A DNA stretch of 28,626 nucleotides from Trachelipus rathkii (Eukaryota; Arthropoda; Malacostraca; Isopoda; Trachelipodidae): positions 12,501 through 41,126 of the forward strand of contig JABUQX010053201.1 of the NCBI GenBank assembly GCA_015478945.1, read 5' to 3'. Of this stretch, positions 17,880 to 27,785 are shown in pieces (the first letter of the stretch is position 1; each line of letters opens with the position of its first letter). Both the position numbers and the translations under genes were made by a program. The notes under the pieces are model-generated. The model had not been told where the DNA came from. It saw only the letters and a program-made list of their open reading frames with translations, and searched no databases.

Positions 17880-17975
17880 GTCAAACAGCCCTCTAGAGCC
17901 TCCTGACCTCTGGAGCCTCTGTGATCCTCTTTAACTCCCTGCCTCCTCAGCTCCTCAGCCTCCCTCCAGCTCATT
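17880..17975. repeat. GAGCCTC-rich island in the left arm
   Basis: A C/T-rich island with repeated GAGCCTC and CCTCC (17894, 17912, 17941, 17957) in AT-rich DNA. It is mirrored by a G/A-rich island at 27690-27785 (GGAGG, GAGGCTC) in the right arm. Confidence 0.8.
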
Positions 17976-18229
17976 AAGATTCCTCCTCTCTATTGATCTT
18001 TTGATTCATCACTCCTTTTGTTCAATACATTTTATAACTAATCCCCTAAAACTTCAAATGTTTTAACTGAAATGCAATTGACATTATTGTTTTTACTAAA
18101 AACGCTTTTTCATATTCTATAATTAAAGAAATTGTGTTTTTAAAAAATGCCGTAAATCTGTAAATTCAGTAAATCAATTAACCACACACCACCCTTCCCG
18201 TCCCCTTTACCCCAATCCTTGATTATTTT

Positions 18230-18980
18230 TTAGCATTAACATTAGTAATATTTACAAATTTTAAATCATACCCTTGGTCTGATATTATACTTGACCGATG
18301 TTAAATATATTGCTACGTTAACAAAGTTTTCACATCAATAAAGCAAACAAAGAATCACGTGATAACTAGGAATAATTAAATGTCCAACGACAAATCTAAC
18401 ATACCTACCGTATGAATAATAACATATCCATGGATATTTTTCACATTTAACATAGTAATTCATTTAACAAGATTTATCATAACCTTGGGCTGATATTCAT
18501 TACTGGACGGAGAATTATGCAACGTAACAATTATTTTCTATCATCAAAATAAAGCCAAACATAGCATCACCTTGAATCTATGAATTATTAATTGTACAAC
18601 GATACATATCATGACATTATTCCCTGACTCATACTTTTTCTAACATATATTCATGGTTATTTTTCAACATTAACATAGTAATTTATTTAATACAAAATTT
18701 TATCATTGAGACGCGTTGTGTAATCTTGTTCATCTCTGGAATTTCAATGATAATATCTAAAGTAATTAATATATTTTCTCACATGCAAATAAAATTGGCG
18801 AGCATATATTGATCGCACAGCGTACCACATATAAATGTAATTTAGCTCATAGAATGATAAACACCTATATCATCAATGAACGTGCTACAGGGCCTTACGG
18901 CCCAAATACAACCTATATCAATCGATGTACTAACAAGTATTGATACTTCTCATCTACTTAATCCAAATCAAACGTCACAA
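18230..18980 (-). repeat. Satellite-like ~205-245-bp units, left arm (minus orientation)
   Basis: Three diverged units are anchored by GTTTTCACATCAATAA-like sequence at 18326, 18532 and 18775, and by TTTTTCA(C/A)ATT near 18437 and 18661. Preceding blocks share TGATATT..ACT(T)GACCG/GGACGG. Spacing is 206-243 bp. The 61-codon frame at 18876-19061 lies in the third unit and has no recognisable motif. Confidence 0.75.
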
Positions 18981-19067
18981 GTACATCATTACGATCTAGC
19001 AGCCAGATTACATATTACATCGATATACATACTCAAAATCGATGACAGTACATTCATCTAATGCAAT

Positions 19068-19325
19068 GTATATAATATATATATTCATATAGTTGTATGT
19101 CACTACTTATCACAGCAAAGTCATTAATACAACTAGTATCAAAGATGTTGTAGCGGTTATCATAACATTTCCGTCACTACTTCCTATTCTAGCTTCTGAA
19201 CTCTCTATTTTAATATATAGACATAGCCTTTTTGTTTTTAAAACGTTGTAAGAGTTATTTTAAGTTCATTTCATTAAAACTTTTTTTGTTTTAAAAACTT
19301 TTATTTTTTAATAGTCTTTATTTGT
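19068..19325. other. Inner end of the left arm, AAAACTTTT-rich
   Basis: 19230-19320 is composed of AAAACTTTT/AAAACGTT-like runs, mirrored in the right arm by 26300-26600 (AAAGTTTTAAA repeats). Beyond it the plus-strand composition changes from A/C- to T/G-rich. Confidence 0.55.
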
Positions 19326-21254
19326 CGTGTCAGGGATGGTAAGAACCTCGCCTTAATTCGACGCCGTGTCGGGATGAGTCCCCCTCGTCATGGATCACAG
19401 CCCTTTCAATGGCTCACTACCCTAAGTTTGCTCATCTTCGGGAGTGATAGTATTCTTTAGATACTTCTTGTGTGTTAATTCAGATAACTGTTTATGTCGG
19501 TAATGTTAGGTTACGTTATTGTTAAATATTAATATGACAGTGTGAATTAACACTTGTAATTTTGTTGAAAAATGATCTAGTTTTTTGTCAAGATATTACT
19601 GAAGTATGGCTATGATATATGTGTTAAAACGTCATTCCTAAAGGTACTGTGATGTGGTTTAGAAAACGAGCTCTTGGAATAGAGGTGTTTTTGTTGCGAA
19701 TGTTCAGGTTTTCTCCAAAAATTTGCTAATTCCTATTCGTTATGTCATTCAGGTCAAATGATGTTATAACTCAGAGACGCATGCACGTTTGATTGAAGCT
19801 AGTGTCCAATTTCATATTCAATGATGCTGTAATTCGTTTGATAGACTTAGTCACTTTGTTAAGCGATTTTGTAGACGTAATACTGGATTTATCTGGTTTG
19901 CTGCACTTCGGGAAAAGTGGGTAACATATCGAATATTGTATGGACTGTTACGTCTTTACCTTTGATAAGTAATGAATTTTTTCAGGTTGTTAGCTGATTA
20001 TTCAATGTGCCTCGTCCGTATGTTTAGGGTTTACAATTTGTGACATTATTTATTCTTTGTCAGTGTTACGAATATTGTTAAATGTTGTATGTGAATGCTA
20101 AAGAACCTTTGTTGCTAAGCACATATTCATTAGACCTGATGCCTCTTCTTGTTAGGTTATGCCGTTTTAGGGTTAGCAGTGTGTAAACCGGTTTGTTACA
20201 TCATCTTTCGTTTTGTGAGAGAGAGAGGATTACGTCTTCTTAAAAGAGCACGATGAAGCTCATCAATGTTTGAACGTCTGCTTTAACTATAAACCACGGT
20301 TCTCTTGTAAATAAGTATAATTTGTAAACGATATTTTGGTAACATTGGAAATATCGCATCCACAAAGATGCTGTGAAATTTAAAACTTTCCGTCGCAATA
20401 ACAAGATTTGCCGTTACGTGAAAATTGGCTGCTCCTATGCATCTGCTCAGTGTATTGCAAACGATGTATTTCCTTCATTGAGAATTAAGTCGTGTTGTTT
20501 GATATGAATAATACATGGGTAAATGATGAAATTATCTTTCTTCATCTTGTGAAGCTATTAATTTCCCTGGTGTTGCTGAATCAAAGGATTGGTAACGAAG
20601 ATGCACGAAAAGGATTAACCCTTGTGTTTCTCCCTTCACATGAATAACAAATCCCGTTGAGTATATGTAGCAGGTAGCGGACCTACATTCAACTGGAATT
20701 ACTGCCGCCTAGATCATCCTTTGGGGTTTTGTAATAATGCAAAAAAAATATTACGGGATGACGGTGCGTTTATCAAGATGCATGAATAAATATCAAAACG
20801 TATGGTTTTGAAGTGGATTACTGGATGCATGCTTGTTTAACCTATCGCAATAGGTATACTTTATACTATATGTACGGAAGACTGCAATATTGCTCGAACC
20901 TCAGGAATACACCAGTTGTATCAATTTGCTCAATTCGTTGATAAAATCACCTTCCTGTTATCGAAAAAGCACGATGAAATCTACATGGTAATAGACAATC
21001 TTTGAATATCAGCAAGAGATATCTTTATCCTATATCTACAACAGAAGGTCTTGGAATTTGAGCAATACATCGAATTCGCTCACAATGTTGTTAAAGCTAT
21101 TAAAAGGCTCAATCCTCTCAATATATGTAACAAAAGTACTAAAAGTATCAAAACGTGAAAAAGGTCTGACACCAAATCTGCTTTCAAAAACCAACATAAT
21201 TATGCTGTATTTAATATATTGTTTTTTTTTATAATTGTTTCTTTCATATCCCAC
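19326..21254. other. Middle segment of the inverted repeat, first part
   Basis: Starts with a GC-richer patch (19326-19450) containing ACAGCCCTTTCAATGGCTCA, a weak echo of the ACAGCCCTCTA motif in both arms. The rest is T/G-rich to 20200 and more balanced to 21240. Short phrases recur (AGCACGATGAA at 20248 and 20970). No frame longer than about 72 codons, and no motif that I recognise on either strand. Confidence 0.5.
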
Positions 21255-21350
21255 TGTATATATAGTATATACGTATATATTATATATATATATAAGTATA
21301 TATATATATATATAAAGTATATATTATATTTATATTAATAATATATTAAT
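21255..21350. repeat. TA-rich microsatellite
   Basis: About 95 bp of irregular TATATA repeat between two segments of the central T/G-rich region. Confidence 0.9.
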
Positions 21351-23225
21351 ATTGTTTGTCGTTGTACATTATTTCTTTAGTTCATTATATTATTTAATGT
21401 GGAAAACATTGCTAATGCTAGCATATATCAACTGGTTTATGTATATAAAGTGCAACTTTATTTTTGTGGCTATGTTTAATCTTCTGAAATGATACTGATA
21501 ATGCGACGTAACAAAGTCAAATAGTGTTAATATAGAATTAACTAAAAAAAAATGTTAGAGATATGCTTGAAATAAAGTGTTGAATAGGTTACGTTCTGTA
21601 CCTCTGTGCTTAGGTGTACTTAGTGTTGTTAAGTTATCGAAACTTTGGTTATGTTATAGTTTATCTCGCTAAGGTAATGTTTTTAGGTATTTGGTCATTG
21701 TTGCATTATATTCTTTAGTTCTGGTAAGCTATGTTATCTTTATTATATATAAAACATGATGATGTTGAGTGCCCAAATCATATCTCGGTTTGGTTAATAT
21801 AATAAAGAACTTTATTTTGTACTATGTTTATCGAAATGAATACCCGATATTGTGATCTGAATCATCTGATCGATAGGATCATAAGGTCATAGGTTAGTGG
21901 TTAGGAGGGTAGATGGGGCCTGTTGTGGTTTTGGATTTGACTTGATTTATCGCTTTAAAATCGGTGAACTTTTTAAAATTTTTTTACAAACTTTTTTTTT
22001 AACTGTTTTTTTTGACATTTTCTTTCGAAAAACTTTATTTTTATGTATTTGTGGATCAATAGCTTTGTTATGTTGCCAATTATTTGTTTGGGGATTATGA
22101 TATTTTAGGTAGGTTATGATCATTTTTGTTAATATTACTATGTCAAATGTAAAAAACTTTTGGTACGGTTAGCATATTGTGTATATTCGTTGTCCTGGTA
22201 TATACTGACCGGTTGTTTTCGATAATTTAGCCTTATAATATTGACTTGTTAATCAAATGTGAATATAACTCGTTAATGATGCTAGAGATATGCTTGAATA
22301 GGTTACGTTGAGTAGGTTACTTTTTGCATGCAATGTTAATTATCTTACTTTTACTGGTGTATAAATGTGGTACTGTTCGTTAATTGAACTAGTTTAATTT
22401 CTGTTTAAAGGTGTGTGTAGGTTTGTTGTTCGTGGAATGATATTCCTAGTGTCAGATGAACGTTGCTCAAGTAAGCTTTTTAATGTGAAAACTGTGTTAG
22501 CGTCTAGTCTTATATTTCGTTTGATTCAAGAAGTTATTGAAATTAAGCATTAGGCTTATGATTGTATTTTTGGTTAGAATGATATCATCGTTTATCTAAA
22601 TAATCACTTGGCGTTGGTGGGTATAGAGATTATGCTGTGAAAAGTTTGTCATCAGAGAGCTTAGCGTCTTTTTGTTATGCCATGTTAGTTAAGGTTTACT
22701 GTTGTTAAGTGGTATGTTGAATGCTTTGTTAATGTTAAGATGCGTGTGTGTGTGTGTTTATTCTGCAACATTTGCCTAATTTTTTGTAACATTATAGATA
22801 AGGAGAAATTCATGATAGTAGATTAATTTCTATTTTGTTATAGTTGTGGTGAATAACTTGTGCTTACTGGTAGTTCATATTCATGTTATGGAGGTAAAAT
22901 AGTTAGGTTGTTAATTTTGTTTGGATCTATTTATATTGCTTAGTACCAGTATGGGATTGGCTTTATGTTAGTATTTTGTATGTGATATGGGGTAAAACTT
23001 GTGTGGATGGATCAGTGATTTCGTGTTTATCAGTGTGATAAAAGAATCTCTTTTTTTTATTTATGTTAGTATTTCCGAATGATACTATCGAAATGTGAAC
23101 TTTCACTCAATAGATCGATAAGATAGAACTCGTGATGAGGTAGACCGATGATGAGAAGTAGAGTGGGATGGGTTTATTTCTGATTTACTGGCGTTTTGGT
23201 ATGTAATAAGTCATGTCTGTTTGCC
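21351..23225. other. Middle segment, T/G-rich satellite-like DNA
   Basis: Degenerate repeats without clean borders. AGAGATATGCTTGAA...AATAGGTTACGTT occurs at 21556-21597 and 22284-22312. AATGTGAAAACTGTGTTAGCG at 22482 resembles the arm satellite anchor. A 67-codon hydrophobic frame (21897-22100) arises from T-rich DNA and is not called as a gene. Confidence 0.6.
21360..21850 (+). repeat. Tandem pair of ~345-bp diverged repeats
   Basis: 21363-21510 and 21704-21850 share an ordered series: TGTACATTAT/TTGCATTATAT, TTCTTTAGTTC, then ATATATCAACTGGTTTATGT against ATATCTCGGTTTGGTTAATAT, AACTTTATTTT and TGTTTATCGAAATGA-like sequence. The same CATTATATT..TAGTTCAG phrase opens the satellite units at 27047 and 27284, so these belong to one family. 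Confidence 0.65.
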
Positions 23226-23560
23226 ATTTTTACGTATAATATATGAGTTAATAAGAATAAAATTTTATGTTAAAAACATGAAAAGTGCTAAACGAAAATA
23301 TAGTTAAAACTAAAGTTTCTTTTGAAATTTCAGAAAAATATAAATCGTTCAATTGGAACAATTATATTTTGAAAAGAGAAGATCTGAAAAGTATTTTTTA
23401 ATAAAAAATAAAACCAATAAATATAACTAACACCACAACATTAAATAGTCTAGTAGAGCGATAGAAATATATAATGAAAATAAAAAGTTTTTAGAGTTGT
23501 TATAAAACAAAAAATTTAGCAAAACATAATGTTTTAATAAATTTGTTATTCAAGCTCCTG
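23226..23560. other. A-rich non-coding block
   Basis: AAAATA/AAAGTTTT-rich DNA resembling 26300-26630, in the same orientation. It may mark the border of a duplicated module (23226-26300 against 26300-28626), but the rest of the two modules does not align clearly. Confidence 0.4.
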
Positions 23561-24500
23561 TGACAAACAGAATCATAATGTATACTGTCTCTGATGTTCG
23601 TCCGGAAAGACGAAACCATAACAATCTCAGTCAATCATAAGGTATTGCGAATGTTTTCGAAAATAACTAATAGCAATAGTACACGTGTGTGTTTCTCATT
23701 TGGTGAAGATGCGTATTATTTTTGTATACAGGAAAGCCTCGAATTGTATTTCTGTTTAAAAGGGTAATTTATTGTGAATGAAGTATTTCGTTTGTATGCA
23801 TTTATTTGAACAGATGCATAAATATCTTTTGTTAATAGTGTTCGTATCTTATTCGATTATAAGGTATGTTAATTTTGTCATTGTTGCGTTATATGTCCTG
23901 GTCAGTGATATGAATTGTTGTAGCGATTTATTGATTCGTGAAATAACTTTGTTTACGTTACGATATAGTTTGTTGATCTAAATGATAATAGGTGCATGTA
24001 TGTTATGGGTAGCTTATTTTTTAAATCCTTATTGCCATTGGACTACGTTTAACTTGCTCTTGGATTGAGAGAATGAAGCCCCACCCCCTTGTTGAATCCA
24101 AATTATGCGCGTCAATAAATGGTTAGTTAAGTTGTCAAGTTTTTTAAGGTGTGAAAATAAAATAAAAACCCCTCCAAAATTTAATATTTTACATCCTCTT
24201 CGTAAAATGTCAATTTATTAAGATAGATAACGGTGTCAAAATTATTCCAGATTCTGATGTAATTGAAATAGGAATGAAAAATGGAATTGATCTAATTTTT
24301 ATATAGCGTTTTTATATATTTAAAATATAATGTTCTTTTCATTGAAAATATATGTCTATATTAATAATGTAAAACTGTTTGTACTGCCCCGCATCAATGC
24401 GACCTTTATGTGTTAGAGTATCTAGTTCGAAGATCATAGGGTATGTGTGTGTAATGTTTTCGTCAAAGTGGGATGGGATGACTTGGACAATTTCTGATTC
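23561..24500. other. Middle segment, T/G-rich DNA with degenerate units
   Basis: Contains a further diverged satellite-like phrase at 23930-23990 (ATTGATTCGTGAAATAACTT, then TACGTTACGATA) and an A-rich patch at 24140-24240. The 67-codon frame 23778-23981 overlaps this repeat and has no recognisable motif. Confidence 0.5.
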
Positions 24501-24502
24501 TC

Positions 24503-24650
24503 AATTTGTAAATCTGTATAAGCTCTAGTGAGACAGATTAATACAACATATCATCATCAGGAATCAGACTTGCTCTTAAGACCATAGTATAATCGAATTT
24601 GTATCTAATAAGTTCTAGTGAATCAGAATCATACATATCACCACACTTTA
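24503..24650 (+). repeat. Tandem duplication, ~93-bp period
   Basis: AATTTGTAAATCTGTATAAG plus CTCTAGTGAG...CATATCATC (24503-24553) is repeated as AATTTGTATCTAATAAGTTC plus TAGTGAATCAG...CATATCACC (24596-24642). Confidence 0.65.
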
Positions 24651-26299
24651 AAAGTGAAGCGGAGCATTGATTGTAAGACCTCGGTTCTGGAAAATAATAA
24701 ATAGCAATCCAGGTGAAACTGCTTTTGAGTGTAACCTCCTGTAACATGAAAAATTACTTACTGAGTCTGAAAACAAAGTATGGGTATAGGGCAGTGTGAC
24801 AGTGAAGGTATTAATTCTGTATCCGATATGTTTTCGTATCGTCCATTCCGATATTATCTTTCTGTTTACGTTATCTTCTTGATCTGGTCGACAGATAGAT
24901 CCTCGTCACCTTTTGAGTCGGTTATATAACTACGATTTCGTCAGTAGAATTTTTTCGTTCGTGTTGGCATGATGGATCTCATTGGCTCCTAAGCTCGTGT
25001 TAGAATATCATCTTTTACGCGGGTCTTTGTTCGTATCACCAACGTGTGGTATTAATTTTTTTTCGTCAACGAAGGAGAACGATATATTACCTGATCATCG
25101 GAGGTGCAAACTTTATAGGCTTTATTCATTTCGGTTGAAGAATTCATCAGATTGTCGATACCGGTCAAAGCTTGATTAAAAGGGCACCCCTCACCGGCTC
25201 TCGATCTTAAATTTATGGGTCTATCTCTGACCAGATTGCTCTGTCCAGGTAAATATACTCTATCAGAGGTGAGCTGAGTGTGAGAAGGTATAATAAGAAT
25301 TAGAGTAGTTTATGGTATCACGCGCGTTCTGGATAAATGTAATTATAAGTAGTATATTGAATGTACGCAACTTATTGGGGACACCATCGATGTGCTGAGT
25401 TCGCAATTGCGGCGCGTACATGTAATGGTTCACTGTTTCTCATATGCTGATAAATTAGTTAAAACAGCTTGGTTAAAAGTGAAAAAATGAGATTTAATGT
25501 ACTCATCTTAAAAGGTGTTCGACCATTACTTCGAGGACTTAATTGTCATATAGCCGACGTGTATCTATTTGATATGTTGGACAAAGACGACATGACGGTT
25601 TAGCCATAATGACAATATTATCATGAATTGCATTAATGATACCTATCATGGCAAGGATAAGTTTACTTCTCTCCTGAAGATTTTATATGGCTTTGCTATC
25701 TTTTGACCTTAATCGTATGCCGAAATGGATTAAGTTGCATAGGCAGTTTTAATATCTGTACAGTCTCTTTCAAAGGGTCCTTGAATCTCTGGAGAAATAA
25801 TAATAGAGCTTGCTCAATCGTTATTACAGAATCCCTTCTTTGATTAAGCGTTAATTTAATCTGTTTAAATATAAAATGTATTGTTTTTTAATTTCGTATG
25901 GTAATTATATGATATATTAAAATTGAACGATTTTGTTTATTATAATATAATGAATAAACTGTGTTGTTAACTTCCCTCTCGCCCTATGAACTTATTGGGT
26001 TAAGAACGATGCTAGTGGTCATTGGTTGTTATTTGATGCTCGTACTGCTGCTGTTTATTTTTCAGGGTATGTTATGTTCGTCAGTTTAATCTTTAAGCCA
26101 GGTAAAGCTTAGCTATGTCAGCTGTTATCGCTAATAGACCAATATAGATTCTATACGTATCATTGATTGACGTGTTTGGGTGAATGATATGTATGGGTGA
26201 TGTTTGGGTGTTTGATCTGTTACTCGATTTACTGTGGGTTTTTATCGGTGTATCGGAATAAATTCGTAATTTTGTTTGTTTTTACATTATCTTAACTAA
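24651..26299. other. Middle segment, mixed-composition non-coding DNA
   Basis: Less T/G-skewed and comparatively rich in CpG between about 24820 and 25460. Frames of 64-69 codons occur but show no motif. A 50-60 codon minus-strand stretch near 25700-25860 looks protein-like but lacks support. T/G-rich satellite-like DNA resumes from about 25980. Confidence 0.45.
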
Positions 26300-26639
26300 G
26301 GATGAGAGAGAGAGAAGAGAGTTTATATAAAAAAACAAATAAGTTTTAAAGAAATAAAATAGAGAACGAAAGTTTTAGAGAAAAAATAAAGTTATAAAAT
26401 GAAATAAAATTTTTAAAAGACACAAAGTTTTGTGGAAAATAGAAATTTGTATGAGAGAAGTTTTTTAAGTGTATTGAGTAAGTGTTGTTGTGTGTGAATA
26501 AAATATTTTGAAGTGAATGAACTTAAAAAATATATATATAACGTTTTTTAAAAACAATAAAAGTTTTAAAAGAAATGAAGTTTAAAAATAATTCTAAATA
26601 AAGTAAATAAAAATAAATCAAATACAATCCTTGATACCG

Positions 26640-27420
26640 ATTTGTTAAATGAATATTTTTCGCATACCAGCATCGTATCTGATCGTTCTGTTATGTATTA
26701 GTTCGTACTTTTACGGTTGTGAATTTTATGGTATACTTTGTTATTTGTTCGAGTGTGGTTATTCGGCGTAAATGAGGTATTTGTTTTAGGTTTGTCATTT
26801 GTTTCTATGATTTCATTGCTACAGGCTGATGTCTTGAGACGCTTTGCCTTTTATTTGATGTGTAAACCTTTGGGTTACGTATGTATATATAATTTCATTG
26901 ATCAGGATGATCAATTACAAAGGTTACTTTGATAAATTTTGTTATAATGATTTACGTGTTTAGTTTTTAATGTGGAAAATAGTCATCGATATTTTAGGCA
27001 AAAGTTGAGGTAGGGTATGTTAGATTTTATCGCGGTTGTAACATTGTAGTATTTCTAGTTCAGTGGTGAGGCTAGGTGTTGCTGTTATTGATGTGAAAAC
27101 TTTGTACGTGTTAGCAGATTATTCATTGCGGTCAGTATAATAATTCAGCCCAATAGGTGTATTTGAATAAATTTGTTTAGTTTAAATCATATAGACATGG
27201 TGTTTAATTGTGATAAATATCATGATATGTTTAGAAAAAAAGTGTGAGTAGGGTATAGTTTATATGTGTTCGTTGTAGTCATTATATTCCTATGTTCAGG
27301 TGAGCTTAGTGGTCTGCTTGTCTATTATGATTGTGAAAACTTGTCTATGCTTAGCAATATTTCATCGGTCAGTATGAATATAGACCAGGTTTGATGTATA
27401 GAAACTTCGTTAAGATATTA
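26640..27420 (+). repeat. Satellite-like ~235-245-bp units, right arm
   Basis: Units anchored by TTGATGTGTAAACCTTTGGG at 26855, TTGATGTGAAAACTTTGTAC at 27088 and ATTGTGAAAACTTGTC at 27330, each followed by a TTAGCA..ATTTCATCGGTCAG-like phrase. Order and spacing mirror the left-arm units at 18230-18980. Confidence 0.75.
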
Positions 27421-27689
27421 CACTCTGTCAATGTAAAGAATAAGGTAAGAATTGGGTAGGGATCGGGATAGTGAGGTGTGTGTCTGATTTAACTGAATTT
27501 AACAGGTTTAAGGTATGTAAAAACCGAACTGAAGTTCTGAGGTTATTAATAGTTGAAAGCGTTAAAGAATTAGTAAACAAATCGACTGTTGTAACATTAA
27601 AGTAAACAAAGAAAATGAAAGTTTTTGTGTTATGTTATGTATCAGAAATGAACTCTGAATCAATAGGATCATAGATGTAGGGCGAGCTA

Positions 27690-27785
27690 TGAATTGGAGG
27701 AGGCTGACGGCCTGATGGAGGAGGGGAGGTTAAAGAGCTTTCGAAGATTGCGTTGCCAGAGGCTCTTGAGGCTCTTAGAGGGCTG
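27690..27785. repeat. GAGGCTC-rich island in the right arm
   Basis: Inverted partner of 17880-17975: GGAGGAGGCTGACGGCCTG, GGAGGAGGGGAGG, AGAGGCTCTTGAGGCTCTTA, GAGGGCTG. It is one of the best-preserved stretches between the arms. Confidence 0.8.

Larger units (their letters stand above)
17075..19325 (+). repeat. Left arm of the giant inverted repeat
   Basis: Pairs collinearly, as reverse complement, with 26300-28626. Landmarks (left and right) include CCCCGTGG at 17119-17126 and 28577-28584, and an identical 20-mer at 17304-17323 and 28327-28346 beginning ATCGAGGTCG. Others are ATGAAACTCAG at 17541-17551 and 28095-28105, ATAAAGTGCGCA at 17572-17583 and 28069-28080, CAGCCCTCTA at 17886-17895 and 27776-27785, and GTTTTCACA at 18326-18334 and 27332-27340. 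Coordinate sums stay near 45640-45700, so the two arms form one long palindromic structure. Divergence is substantial, with many small indels. No gene is recognisable. Confidence 0.9.

Noticed and set aside
21897..22100. 67-codon hydrophobic frame resembling a membrane protein
   Set aside because: Hydrophobicity follows from T-rich DNA (Phe/Leu codons), and there is no second supporting signal.
25480..25860. Protein-like minus-strand stretch near 25700-25860
   Set aside because: About 50 codons, no start context, no recognisable motif, and it lies in repeat-rich DNA; chance is the simpler explanation.
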